Shown here: in pieces, positions 1-9,095 of the stretch
How positions within the stretch are numbered: position 1 is the first letter of the stretch
How the letters are laid out: the number at the start of each line of letters is the position of its first letter
Source: an uncultured Granulosicoccaceae bacterium
Lineage (GTDB): Bacteria; Pseudomonadota; Gammaproteobacteria; CALCKW01
NCBI GenBank assembly: GCA_937965695.1
Contig: CALCKW010000049.1
Location: 24,189-88,188, forward strand
Length of the DNA: 64,000 nucleotides
Direction: 5' to 3'
Notes under the pieces: generated by a model
What the model was told of the DNA's origin: nothing
The model's database searches: none
What the model saw: only the letters and a program-made list of their open reading frames with translations
Position numbers and translations under genes: made by a program

Positions 1-1008
1 ATGGCCGATAACATGGCGCAGGGCGACAGGTGCGGGGTGCAGCGCATTGACGATACTGTTGTCTGGAGCGACAACTTCAAACGGTGCCAGAGATGCAGCA
101 TTGTTAGGGATCTCCGGGGCGATAGCACACTTGAGTGCGTAACAGGCATAGGCTTTGGTGTAGACCAACGGCACGTTTATACCTTTTTTGTCGAGACCTG
201 AGCTGCCGTCAAAGTCACAGACAATGCGGTCTTCTTGAATATCGAGCTTTACTTTTAAATCAATGGGTTTGCTGTAGCCATCGATACGCATCTCGCCACT
301 GGCCTGTTTGCGCGGCAGCGCGGCGATGCGTTCCAAGGTGGCACGCCGAGAGTTATCCAAGATAAACGTGCCAATCGTGTCGAGATCAGTCTGTGCAAAC
401 TCTTGCAACATTTCAAGCAGGCGGCGGTGCCCTATTTCATTGCAACTGGCCAGTGCGTATATGTCACCCACCAGTTGATCGGGTTCACGCACATTGCCGC
501 GCACCAGAGACAACAAGGTTTTATCAACAATGCCCTTGTCCGCAAACTTCATGATGGGTATATACAGCCCTTCTTCATAAACGGAGTTTGCGTCTGCGCC
601 AAAACCGCGACCACCAATGTCGACCACATGTGCGGTACAGGCAAAAAATCCAACATGCTTACCTTGATAAAACGTCGGACTAACAACAGTGATATCGTGC
701 AGATGGCCCGTGCCTTCCCAAGGATCATTAGTGATGTAGACATCGTCTTCAAAAATGTTGTCGACACCGATTCGACGAATAAAATGGCCAACTGCATCAG
801 CCATGGCGTTAACGTGTCCAGGTGTTCCGGTAACCGCCTGTGCCAACATTTGGCCAGCGGTGTCGTAGACACCCGCAGAGAGATCCCCTGCTTCACGTAC
901 TGACGTAGAAAACGCCGTTCGCACTAGCACCTGCGCCTGCTCTTCCACCACAGAAATCAACCGATTCCACATCACTTGATGTAGCACTGCTTGTTGAGAT
1001 TGTTTCAT
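1..1008 (-). CDS. hyuB: N-methylhydantoinase/5-oxoprolinase subunit B (HyuB), partial
   Basis: Absent from the ORF track because it runs off the left edge, but the minus frame is open for 336 codons from an ATG at 1008. The translation starts MKQSQQAVLHQVMWNRLISV and contains the family segments FEDDVYITNDPWEGTGHLHD and HPAPVALRHVIGH. HyuB-family proteins are usually about 520-590 aa, so roughly the last 40 percent is missing. The start overlaps the hyuA stop as ATGA, so the two genes are translationally coupled. HyuA and HyuB normally form an ATP-dependent hydrolase that opens hydantoin or 5-oxoproline rings in the cytoplasm. The exact substrate cannot be read from the sequence. Confidence 0.93.
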   Translation of the reverse strand, partial: MKQSQQAVLHQVMWNRLISVVEEQAQVLVRTAFSTSVREAGDLSAGVYDTAGQMLAQAVTGTPGHVNAMADAVGHFIRRIGVDNIFEDDVYITNDPWEGTGHLHDITVVSPTFYQGKHVGFFACTAHVVDIGGRGFGADANSVYEEGLYIPIMKFADKGIVDKTLLSLVRGNVREPDQLVGDIYALASCNEIGHRRLLEMLQEFAQTDLDTIGTFILDNSRRATLERIAALPRKQASGEMRIDGYSKPIDLKVKLDIQEDRIVCDFDGSSGLDKKGINVPLVYTKAYACYALKCAIAPEIPNNAASLAPFEVVAPDNSIVNALHPAPVALRHVIGH

Positions 1009-3146
1009 GTGCTTGCTCCCAATTGGGCCGAGTCAGTGGTGGCAGTTTGCTCTTGCAGCGTAATATCGATACAACCATCACTTTGTAATTGCGCAGCTCG
1101 GCTGGCAGGTAAAATAATAGTCGTTTCATCCTCAGTGATCACCGCAGGACCAATGACCGTCTGGCCCGGCTCAATGTTGTCTCGCAGTACAACAGCGGCG
1201 TTTTGCTGTTGGCCCAAAGCCGCATCAAATACCGGGCGATGACCCGCTACCGGTGCAGAATCACCTTCAATCACCGGCGCCAATGGACTCACTTGGGCTG
1301 CAGGTGTTGTGGCGTTGACCGACCATACGGTTATCTCGATATCCATTCCATCCACCGGTCGACCAAAGAGAGCGGTGTAATCCCGCTCAAACAGATCGCT
1401 GTAGGTTTGCGGATCGGGGTTACGTGCTTGCTCGGCACTCAGCACCACAGGGATCTCCCACCCTTGGCCCGTGTAACGCATATACACTTTGAACTCGTGT
1501 TCTATGTCAGAGGTGGCATCGCAACCGAGTACAAAACGGGTTGATTCTGTTTCAAGCTCACCCAACAAATGACGGATATGGTCGGCATCAAACGCCGACA
1601 ATCGCATATAAACACTGCGGTTTGCTTCAAAGCTCGAGGGGGCACGCAAAAAGCCAATAGCTGACCCCACCCCAGCACCCGAAGGCACAAGCAGTCGGTC
1701 AACACCCAGCTTTTCGCACAGGCGCGCAGCGTGTAGCGGTGCCGCCCCGCCAAACGCGATCATGGTGTACTCAGACAAGTCTTCGCCATTTTCCACGGCG
1801 TGTACCCGAGCAGCATTCGCCATGTTTTCGTCAACAACCTCTGACAATCCATACGCTGCTGTCAGGGAATCCATCTCTAGCGGCTCACCTAGACTGGCGA
1901 GCACGTCAGCGGATTGATCAGCTTGCAGTTTAATGGTTCCACCGGCAAAATTATCTGGGTCAAGCTTGCCAAGCACAAGATCTGCATCAGTGACTGCAGC
2001 ACGATCTCCACCTCGCCCATAACAAGCGGGACCAGGTTCAGAACCGGCCGACTCGGGGCCCACGCGTATTTGGCGCATGGCATCCACGTGGGCAAGCGAG
2101 CCACCGCCGGCTCCGATCTCGACCATATCAATAACGGGAATCGAGATAGGCATGCCAGAACCTTTCTTGAATCGGTAACTACGGGCAACTTCAAAGACGC
2201 GACTGGTTTTAGGGCTTTGGTTTTTGATTAAACAAATTTTTGCAGTAGTGCCACCCATGTCAAATGAGAGCACTTTATCTAAACCGTAGCGTGCTGCAAT
2301 ATGCGCTGCGAATACAGCACCACCTGCGGGGCCGGATTCAACCAAACGAACGGGGAACTCAGCAGCGTCTTCCAACGAGATGATCCCGCCACCGGAATGC
2401 ATCAAAAAGATTTTGCAGCCCACGCCTTCTTCGGCTAAACGACCCGCAAGGCGACCCAAGTAACTTTTCATCAGCGGTTTTATATAGGCGTTGGCGACTA
2501 CTGTGTTGAAGCGCTCGTATTCGCGCATCTGCGGAGACACTTCACTGGATAGCGACACCATTGCCGTCGGGAAGCGTTCGGCCAGTACCTCGCGCACCAG
2601 CTGCTCGTGATTTCCGTTGATGTAGGAGTGCAATAGCCCAACCGCGATACTCTGGTAACCCGCTGCTTTTAGTCGGTCAACGAGTACTTCTACATCCGCG
2701 CGCTGGAGTTCAATCAGTACTTCACCGCTGGCGGCTATTCGCTCTTCCAGTGTGTAACGGCACTGTCGAGGCAACAAGGGTTCTGGCAGTTGGAGGTTGA
2801 GGTCATATTGTTCGAAGCGCGATTCCGTGCGCATCTCAATAACGTCACGAAAACCCTGCGTGGTGATCAGCGCAGTCTTTGCACCCCGTCGCTCGATCAG
2901 TGCATTGGTGGCGAGTGTGGTGCCATGGATGATGCGATCGATGTTGGCAGGGACAATACCCGCTCGGTCACACACTTGTAGCATGCCATCAACAATTGCG
3001 TCTTCCGGCGCTGCGTAGGTGGTGAGTACTTTGGTTGAAAACTGTTTTTCACCCACCTCGAGCACCACATCAGTGAATGTACCGCCAATATCGACGCCTA
3101 ACCGAATCGAAGTGTCTTGATTCACAGCTTTACCCACGTTAAACAA
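1005..3146 (-). CDS. hyuA: N-methylhydantoinase/5-oxoprolinase subunit A (HyuA)
   Basis: About 713 aa, the usual HyuA length. The N-terminus has the ASKHA-type phosphate-binding motif GVDIGGTFTDVV, and further on come HSGGG, SFDMGGTTAK and EIGAGGGSLAHVD, all typical of the Hydant_A_N and Hydantoinase_A domains. This subunit supplies the ATP-binding half of a hydantoinase or oxoprolinase and overlaps hyuB by 4 bp. The start is uncertain: the tracked start is a TTG at 3146, while an in-frame GTG at 3125 lies 7 bases after a purine-rich GGGTAAAG and leaves only 7 residues before the first conserved strand. No transporter or regulator for this pair is obvious nearby. Confidence 0.93.
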   Translation of the reverse strand: MFNVGKAVNQDTSIRLGVDIGGTFTDVVLEVGEKQFSTKVLTTYAAPEDAIVDGMLQVCDRAGIVPANIDRIIHGTTLATNALIERRGAKTALITTQGFRDVIEMRTESRFEQYDLNLQLPEPLLPRQCRYTLEERIAASGEVLIELQRADVEVLVDRLKAAGYQSIAVGLLHSYINGNHEQLVREVLAERFPTAMVSLSSEVSPQMREYERFNTVVANAYIKPLMKSYLGRLAGRLAEEGVGCKIFLMHSGGGIISLEDAAEFPVRLVESGPAGGAVFAAHIAARYGLDKVLSFDMGGTTAKICLIKNQSPKTSRVFEVARSYRFKKGSGMPISIPVIDMVEIGAGGGSLAHVDAMRQIRVGPESAGSEPGPACYGRGGDRAAVTDADLVLGKLDPDNFAGGTIKLQADQSADVLASLGEPLEMDSLTAAYGLSEVVDENMANAARVHAVENGEDLSEYTMIAFGGAAPLHAARLCEKLGVDRLLVPSGAGVGSAIGFLRAPSSFEANRSVYMRLSAFDADHIRHLLGELETESTRFVLGCDATSDIEHEFKVYMRYTGQGWEIPVVLSAEQARNPDPQTYSDLFERDYTALFGRPVDGMDIEITVWSVNATTPAAQVSPLAPVIEGDSAPVAGHRPVFDAALGQQQNAAVVLRDNIEPGQTVIGPAVITEDETTIILPASRAAQLQSDGCIDITLQEQTATTDSAQLGAST

Positions 3147-3234
3147 TTAGTTGGCTCTACAATACTCAAGCGATTGAATAATATCTAATTATAGTTTTTT
3201 ATTGATAGGATAATTTTTTGCTATCGAATCACAG

Positions 3235-3266
3235 ACACAAACACAAACACAAACACAAACACAAAC
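3235..3266. repeat. Hexanucleotide tandem repeat (ACACAA)n
   Basis: About five copies of ACACAA, the last one running into CAACC, sit in the 120-bp gap between hyuA and the EamA gene, just beyond the EamA stop. A non-coding hexamer tract of this kind can vary in length by slippage. No promoter element that it would space was recognised. Confidence 0.8.
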
Positions 3267-3269
3267 AAC

Positions 3270-4196
3270 CTAGAGAGCCTTTGGAACAGAAGTCTGATCC
3301 AGTCGATTCACCAAGCGTTCTCGATAAACAATGTATAGAGCAGCGGCAATAATCACCGTGGCACCCAACAAGGTGTACCCGTCTGGGATTTCATCAAAAA
3401 AGAAGTAGCCCAATATCGCTGCGTAAATGAGCTGCATGTATTGGATATTGCTCACCACACTGGCCTCCCCTAAACGCAGCGCTTTGATACCAACCCACTG
3501 GCCCACTGAAGCCAAAACTCCCATGAGCAGCAACAACAGCAGCCCTTTGAGATCGGGGGTCTGCCACAACCAAAACAGGGGAAAACCGGCAAATAAACCA
3601 ACAAAGACAGATTGGTAAACCAGCAGCGTAGCGGTGGATTCTGTCTGGGAGAGTTTTCGAACAGAGATCAATGCAACCGCTCCTGCCATCGCCGCGCCAA
3701 CAGGCACTAGGGCGGCGACATTAAAAAAACCTTCCACGCCAGGCTGCATCACTATGACCACACCAATAAAACCAGCCACCACGGCCCCTAATCGGTGTAT
3801 ACCAACAGGCTCGTTTAAAAAAAGAAACGCTAACAGCGATACAAACAACACCTGCGCAAAGCCAAGCGTGATGGCTGTAGTCAGTGGCAGCAAAGTGAGC
3901 GCCCAGAGGCCGCCCGACAGCGCGACAAAGGCACCCAGTAACCGCGTGGCATGTAGCTTGGGATGTTCGGTTTTTAAACTACCGGGGAAGGACTTGGCAA
4001 TCGAAGGCAGACACGACAAAAAAACCACCGCTTGCCGAAAAAACAGTATTTGCAAAACGTGGTATTCAAGCGATGCGGCTTTGGCCATTGCAGCTGCTAC
4101 GGCAAATAGCGCAAAAGACAACAATGCCCAGAGCACGCCTCGTGTATTGAGACTAATTGCAGGTGTGCTGGTTGCAGCAATAGGCGTATCGGCCAT
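3270..4196 (-). CDS. EamA/DMT-family transporter
   Basis: A 308-aa polytopic membrane protein with about ten hydrophobic segments in two EamA repeats (first around residues 20-145, second around 160-300). Segments such as GFAQVLFVSLLAFLFLNEP and a C-terminal GATVIIAAALYIVYRER fit the drug/metabolite transporter superfamily, as does the length. The substrate is unknown; relatives export amino acids or other metabolites. The track begins 12 codons earlier at a TTG (4232). I prefer the ATG at 4196 (MADTPIAATST), although neither start has a strong Shine-Dalgarno. It is divergent from the LysE gene, so a promoter for each should lie in 4200-4300. Confidence 0.88.
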   Translation of the reverse strand: MADTPIAATSTPAISLNTRGVLWALLSFALFAVAAAMAKAASLEYHVLQILFFRQAVVFLSCLPSIAKSFPGSLKTEHPKLHATRLLGAFVALSGGLWALTLLPLTTAITLGFAQVLFVSLLAFLFLNEPVGIHRLGAVVAGFIGVVIVMQPGVEGFFNVAALVPVGAAMAGAVALISVRKLSQTESTATLLVYQSVFVGLFAGFPLFWLWQTPDLKGLLLLLLMGVLASVGQWVGIKALRLGEASVVSNIQYMQLIYAAILGYFFFDEIPDGYTLLGATVIIAAALYIVYRERLVNRLDQTSVPKAL

Positions 4197-4309
4197 TAGG
4201 GGTAAACAGTCTCGCGTGGGATTGAGTAACAAGGTACACGGTATTGTTGTTTATCGCTTGGTAGATGTTACTCTGCGGCGCTCGCACGTGTTTCTTAGAG
4301 GATTAGCCC

Positions 4310-4936
4310 ATGTTAGATGCGACTCAAATTGTGACCTATGCTACTGCGCTTGGTGTTGCAGCGGCTATACCGGGCCCCGGTATGACCGCCCTTTTGGCAC
4401 GCAGTGTTGGCTCAGGTGCGCTAGCGGCTTACGCGATGCTCGCCGGATTAATTATAGGCGACCTGACTTATCTGTCTTTTGCCGTGTTTGGCATGGCGGT
4501 GTTGGCCAAAAGTTTTAGTGTATTGTTTGTGGCCGTAAAGTGGGGAGCTATTGCTTACTTGTGTTATCTAGCGTGGTCTTTCTGGCACGCAGCTCACCAA
4601 CCTATTTCAACGACTGAAAAACCTAGCCGAAAAGACCTTTTAACCGCAGCTCTATCGGGGTATACCATCACGCTCGGCAACCCAAAAACGATAGCTTTCT
4701 ATCTCGCATTGTTACCCCTTGCCATCGATCTCGAGTCAATCTCAGTGCAGAGCTGGGCTCTTATATTAGTGCCGCTGACGGCGCTGGTGCTGATTGTTGT
4801 TGGCTCTGTCTTTATCCTTGGCGCTCTAAGTGTGCGACGGACTTTAGCCAGTGACCGCGCGCAAAAGCTGCTGCATCGCGGTGCTGCTGTGACGATGCTG
4901 AGCGCTGCAGGCACAATGGCTATAAAAGAGTCGTAA
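4310..4936 (+). CDS. LysE/RhtB-family amino-acid exporter
   Basis: 208 aa with about six membrane segments. The N-terminal AAAIPGPGMTALLARSVGSG is the hallmark of the LysE/RhtB family (usually PGP near residue 20), and SGYTITLGNPKTIAFYLA is the conserved central motif. It probably effluxes an amino acid or a homoserine-lactone-like molecule across the inner membrane. AGAGGA lies 8 bases before the ATG. It is divergent from the EamA gene, so two putative exporters share one intergenic region. Confidence 0.92.
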   Translation: MLDATQIVTYATALGVAAAIPGPGMTALLARSVGSGALAAYAMLAGLIIGDLTYLSFAVFGMAVLAKSFSVLFVAVKWGAIAYLCYLAWSFWHAAHQPISTTEKPSRKDLLTAALSGYTITLGNPKTIAFYLALLPLAIDLESISVQSWALILVPLTALVLIVVGSVFILGALSVRRTLASDRAQKLLHRGAAVTMLSAAGTMAIKES

Positions 4937-5096
4937 AACCCTACACACACCTGAAAACCATGGGAATACCAGGCACTGCAACCTTGATTGCCTTTACAAT
5001 TATTTCATTTCCATCTGCCAACTTTTGATTCGTTCGCCAATAACGGGTTCAACCTTTGCCTGTTGATATCAATCGTTCAACAGACACGGAAAAGTT

Positions 5097-6836
5097 GTGC
5101 AAAAGATACTCGAATCATTGTCTAAGAAGACTAATTCAGCTGTTTTCATCACCACGCTCGTCATCACCATGGCAGCCTGCTCTGAACAGAATGGCGCGTT
5201 GTCCGGAACAGAAACTGATTCCTCAGCAGGAAACGGATCATCAGAATCCAACGAGACCGCTGAACCAAACACGAGTACGTCAACCAACTCTGCACCGTCG
5301 GTGGACACCACGATACCCGTTGCCGATGCGAAGCAAATTTCACCCAGCGCAAGTTTGCAGGTGACTTTTGATCGATCGCTTTTGGTTTCAAGCGTTGATC
5401 ACACCCAATTTACATTGCATCAAAATGGAAATTTGGTCGCAGCCCAAGTTGAGTTTGACGGTTCAATTGCCACCTTAATACCGGATGAAGATTTAGTTGC
5501 ATCAACCCACTACACCGCCACCGTCAACAGCGGAATTGTTGACACCGACGGCAATGCGCTCGTACCGCACAGCTGGGATTTTTTCACTGAAGGAAATGGT
5601 TGGAGCGTAGAGCAGCAGATTGGACCAAGCGAAGACAACCCCCACTACCCTCAAGTCAGCCTAAATACCGCTGGAAATGCAATCGCGGTCTGGTACCAAG
5701 ACAATGGCAGCAAAGACAGCATATTCGCCAAACATTTCTCACCTGATTCTGGCTGGGGAACATCAGAGAGGATTGACGCCGAGCTTGGCGATGCGCTGAA
5801 CCCTCAAGTTGGCTTAGACGACAACGGGAACGCACTTGCAGTATGGCGGCACCAACAAGGGTATATGCATATCCGAGCAAATAACTACTCCGCAGACACG
5901 GGCTGGGCAGCTGATAAGTTGCTTGAACTGGATTCCACCACAGCCTCTCCCCCTCAGATCAGTGTTAACGCCGATGGGTACGCAATTGCAGTTTGGAGTC
6001 TAGACGACCCAGGTACATCCACAAGCGACAGTATATATGCCAATCTCTACTCGCCTGAAACTGGCTGGGGCGGTGCCGAGCTGCTTGAATCAAGCGCTGA
6101 GAATGCCAGCGACGCTCAAGTCGGTCTTGACGCTAATGGCAATGCGCTCGTGGTGTGGATTCAAGACGACGGCGCTGACGATAGTATTTACGCCAACCAT
6201 TACTCTGCCGGATCGGGCTGGGGTACTGCAGAACTGATAGAAACAAACTCAGGCAGAGCCAGTCGCCTGCACGTTGATTTTGCAGCTAACGGAAATGCCT
6301 TCGCCATTTGGAAGGAATTTAACAGCGGCAATAGCGCATACGACATACTCACAAGTCGCTATTCGATCGAAAGTGGATGGGAAACTTCCGAGTCAATTAG
6401 ATCCGGTGTCGAGTATTCAACTAGCCCTCAGATATCGGTTAACTCAGCGGGTCATGCGATGGCCTCGTGGCACCAACTTGATGGCTCGACATCGAGCATT
6501 TACGCCATGAGCTATTCCGCGCAGACTGGATGGCAATCTGTCGAATTAATAGAATCAAACTCGGGGAACGCCTTGTCTCCAACGGTTGTTCTTGATTCAT
6601 TGGGTAACTCTTTGGTCTTATGGCGACAGGACGAGGGCTCCGTATATAGCTTATACACCAACCGTTATTCAGCCACGACAAATAGCTGGGCCCAGGCTGA
6701 ATTAATCGAATCAAGCGCTGCCTATGCGACTTACCATCAACTAAGTAATAACGCTGATGGTCATGCTATCGCCATATGGAAACAAGACGATGTTATTAAA
6801 GTTTCGCATTTCGACCCTAGAGTAGTCGCGCCTTGA
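5097..6836 (+). CDS. Lipoprotein with Ig-like (Big_5) domain and eight ~50-aa repeats
   Basis: 579 aa from a GTG preceded by GGAAA. A signal peptide ends in the lipobox TMAAC (Cys at about 28), followed by a Ser/Thr/Glu/Asn-rich linker. Residues ~65-165 look like a bacterial Ig-like SbsA domain (ending DTDGNALVPHSWDFFTEGN). The rest is eight repeats of roughly 50 residues, each built around a G-N/H-A-x-A-x-W core (GNAIAVWYQD, GNALAVWRHQ, GYAIAVWSLD, GNALVVWIQD and so on) and a YS...GWG..ELIE strand. The count and spacing suggest a beta-propeller anchored to the outer membrane. No catalytic residues were recognised and the function is unknown. Confidence 0.85.
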   Translation: MQKILESLSKKTNSAVFITTLVITMAACSEQNGALSGTETDSSAGNGSSESNETAEPNTSTSTNSAPSVDTTIPVADAKQISPSASLQVTFDRSLLVSSVDHTQFTLHQNGNLVAAQVEFDGSIATLIPDEDLVASTHYTATVNSGIVDTDGNALVPHSWDFFTEGNGWSVEQQIGPSEDNPHYPQVSLNTAGNAIAVWYQDNGSKDSIFAKHFSPDSGWGTSERIDAELGDALNPQVGLDDNGNALAVWRHQQGYMHIRANNYSADTGWAADKLLELDSTTASPPQISVNADGYAIAVWSLDDPGTSTSDSIYANLYSPETGWGGAELLESSAENASDAQVGLDANGNALVVWIQDDGADDSIYANHYSAGSGWGTAELIETNSGRASRLHVDFAANGNAFAIWKEFNSGNSAYDILTSRYSIESGWETSESIRSGVEYSTSPQISVNSAGHAMASWHQLDGSTSSIYAMSYSAQTGWQSVELIESNSGNALSPTVVLDSLGNSLVLWRQDEGSVYSLYTNRYSATTNSWAQAELIESSAAYATYHQLSNNADGHAIAIWKQDDVIKVSHFDPRVVAP

Positions 6837-7010
6837 TATAGAAAGCCCGTTCATTCACTTGGGCTGAGAACGCCACCATTTGAATGAGCAGCTAAAGCCT
6901 AATAGTACGGAGATAATGGCTTTTTTTTAAGAACCAATTTTTATATTCGACTAAGTTGAATATATTTTTAACGCTACCAAAACATGAGTTGTTTTTAGCG
7001 AAGAGCACTT

Positions 7011-7922
7011 TCAACACGAGTCACCGGCGTCAATCAAAAATGCCTTAGAAACTTCAGCAGCGATCGCCGCGGCTCGTGCCACAATACCGGGTGATTTCTC
7101 GGCATCGTAACGAGCATAAAAATCCAATTGCGCCGGTGTCCAAGGGTAGTCCAGTCGAACCAACTCAGATTTAGCCAACTCTTTGTAAACCATCGCCGCC
7201 GGCAACGTGCCAATGCCCATTCCATCCACACACATTTGCAAGCTGGCCGAGACGTTGTTCGACTGCACTAATCGCGGGTGAATGTCTCGACGTGAGGCAA
7301 AATGCTGCACAACCTCTTTATGTGGTCTCGTATTTCTGGCATGCGTTATCACGGGATATTGAGCCAAGTCTTCAATATTCACTGCATGTTCTGGCAAAGC
7401 AATTGAGGGTGACGCTACCCAGATTAACGGATATTCCCCCAAGGGAATTTCGCCACTGGTTTGGTGGTTAAAAGGTGCATTTTGCAAGGCCAAGTCAATG
7501 GACCTGTCGCGTAATTCTTTACTCAGATTGACCGAGATATCCACACTCAGCTCAACGAGCGTTTGAGGAAATTGTTCTTTTAAGGCTTTCAGGTATTCGC
7601 GCAACCAAGTGCGAGCCACCATTTCTGTCACCCCTAAACGCAGCACTCCGTCATACAGAGATGCTTGGTCAGCGGCTTCCATCAATTGCTCTGCACTCTG
7701 CAACACCTGGCGAGCGCGATATAAAAGCTCTTGCCCTTTAGTCGTCAATCGCACAGAGCCAGCGTCTCGGTCCATCAGACTGACCTGCAGCGTTGTCTCT
7801 AACGAAGAGATACGAGAAGAGATATTGGGTTGCGTGGTGTTGAGTCTTTCCGCCGCCCGCCTAAAACTGCCAAGGTCAGCGACCCAGACAAAGGCTTCCA
7901 ATTGCTTGAGGTTAAAGTTCAC
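7011..7922 (-). CDS. LysR-family transcriptional regulator
   Basis: 303 aa, typical LTTR length. The N-terminal winged helix reads LKQLEAFVWVADLGSFRRAA, then TTQPNISSRISSLE, and is followed by a substrate-binding domain from about residue 90. The start is a GTG at 7922 with GGGAG 8 bases upstream. It is separated from the next leftward LysR gene by about 117 bp, so the two may or may not be co-transcribed. Its target is not evident: the adjacent genes are the second LysR gene and the repeat lipoprotein, which converges on it. Confidence 0.92.
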   Translation of the reverse strand: MNFNLKQLEAFVWVADLGSFRRAAERLNTTQPNISSRISSLETTLQVSLMDRDAGSVRLTTKGQELLYRARQVLQSAEQLMEAADQASLYDGVLRLGVTEMVARTWLREYLKALKEQFPQTLVELSVDISVNLSKELRDRSIDLALQNAPFNHQTSGEIPLGEYPLIWVASPSIALPEHAVNIEDLAQYPVITHARNTRPHKEVVQHFASRRDIHPRLVQSNNVSASLQMCVDGMGIGTLPAAMVYKELAKSELVRLDYPWTPAQLDFYARYDAEKSPGIVARAAAIAAEVSKAFLIDAGDSC

Positions 7923-8039
7923 GCTTACAGCTCCCTGCCCTAAACCCTAAGCATCGGTCATTTGCGGTCGCAGACACAATAGCCGAATGAAATTTGGCTT
8001 TAAAATGCGCGCTAATTCGTCATTCTTAACCCGAAAAAA

Positions 8040-8963
8040 TCAAGATTGCTGCGCCAGCAACTCCTCAACGTAGGCCTCCGTATTCGGATTCGGTCTTGCG
8101 CCCTTTCGGGTGATGGCCGAATAATGCGTGACAAGTTTTCTGCTCTCTGGTTGGATAGCCTGCAGCTTCCCCTCGTCAACCCAGCGCTGCGCAAGATGAT
8201 TGGGTAGAAATCCAACGTAGCACCCAGTCAGTATTAAAAAAGCCATGCCTTCACGATCGGTAGACGTCGCTGAAGCCTTTAAAACCATCTGGTTTTTTTT
8301 GGTATCAATCGCCTGCGGATAGGCCGGTAAAACAGCATCAATATCACCAAGAGCTTTGTCACTGAGCCCGCTGTTGTCATGATCAAACAACGGGTGCCCA
8401 GCACCGCAAAACAAGTTCGACACCTCTTGATACAAAGGAAAATAATTAAGCCCGGGCAGTCGACGGAGATCAGGCACGACCCCCGTGTGTAAGCGGCCTT
8501 CCAAAATTCCCGTCTCTATTTCGTTGGGGGGAATCATGCGGATGTTAATCAGCACTTCTGGACCACGTTTTTTTAGAGCAGCCAAGGCGCTCGTGATGCG
8601 CATCCGCGGCATGGTCACCAAATTATCCGTAATGCCGATATTGAGTTCACCTTTGAGCTCAGTATTGATCGCGTTTACTTGAGACCTGAAGGTTTCCAAT
8701 CCTGCGAACAAGCGCAACATCGCTTCATAAACTTGGTTCCCCTCGTCGGTCACAGAAAAGCCACCGCGCCCTCGATGGCACAGACGCATTTGTAGCAAGC
8801 TCTCTAACTCACTGATCGCCATGCTTATGGCTGGGCGGCTAATGTTGAGCTCAATTTCTGCGGCTGCAAACCCTCTACTCTCAACCACAGCCTTAAAGAT
8901 GCGAAGCAAGCGAATATGTGAATCCCCCAACTTGCGTGGAAGTATTGGAGTGGTTCCAGCCAT
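8040..8963 (-). CDS. LysR-family regulator, likely of the omega-amino-acid operon
   Basis: 307 aa. The DNA-binding domain at residues ~13-75 includes LRIFKAVVESRGFAAAEIEL and NISRPAISMAISELE; a LysR substrate domain follows. The ATG at 8963 has GGGGGA 6 bases upstream. It is transcribed divergently from the aminotransferase/dehydrogenase pair, the classic LTTR arrangement. In Pseudomonas the beta-alanine genes are likewise next to a LysR gene (bauR), so it probably senses beta-alanine or a related amino acid. That role is inferred from position. Confidence 0.9.
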   Translation of the reverse strand: MAGTTPILPRKLGDSHIRLLRIFKAVVESRGFAAAEIELNISRPAISMAISELESLLQMRLCHRGRGGFSVTDEGNQVYEAMLRLFAGLETFRSQVNAINTELKGELNIGITDNLVTMPRMRITSALAALKKRGPEVLINIRMIPPNEIETGILEGRLHTGVVPDLRRLPGLNYFPLYQEVSNLFCGAGHPLFDHDNSGLSDKALGDIDAVLPAYPQAIDTKKNQMVLKASATSTDREGMAFLILTGCYVGFLPNHLAQRWVDEGKLQAIQPESRKLVTHYSAITRKGARPNPNTEAYVEELLAQQS

Positions 8964-9002
8964 TGGTTCCCCCTAAGTTAACTGATTACTTATCTTATAA
9001 TA

Positions 9003-9032
9003 ATTAATTATGAAATTAATAACCTGATTAAT
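9003..9032. promoter_or_regulatory. Three phased ATTAAT boxes (putative LysR operator)
   Basis: In the 132-bp divergent spacer, the palindromic hexamer ATTAAT occurs at 9003, 9015 and 9027, an exact 12-bp period. LysR-type regulators bind AT-rich dyads of T-N11-A type near such promoters, so this is the best operator candidate. No binding data are implied. Confidence 0.4.
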
Positions 9033-9095
9033 AGTCGATAATAGCGCCTACACCCCACGCACATCTTTTACGATCAGTAGCTTAGGAGCCTCAGC

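Noticed and set aside
549-896. 115-aa minus ORF in the left-end region
   Set aside because: It is a shadow frame of the edge-truncated hyuB, whose own frame gives a clear family match.
6843-6866. AGCCC...GGGCT dyad after the repeat lipoprotein
   Set aside because: Five-base stem with a 13-nt loop and no T tract; too weak to call a terminator.
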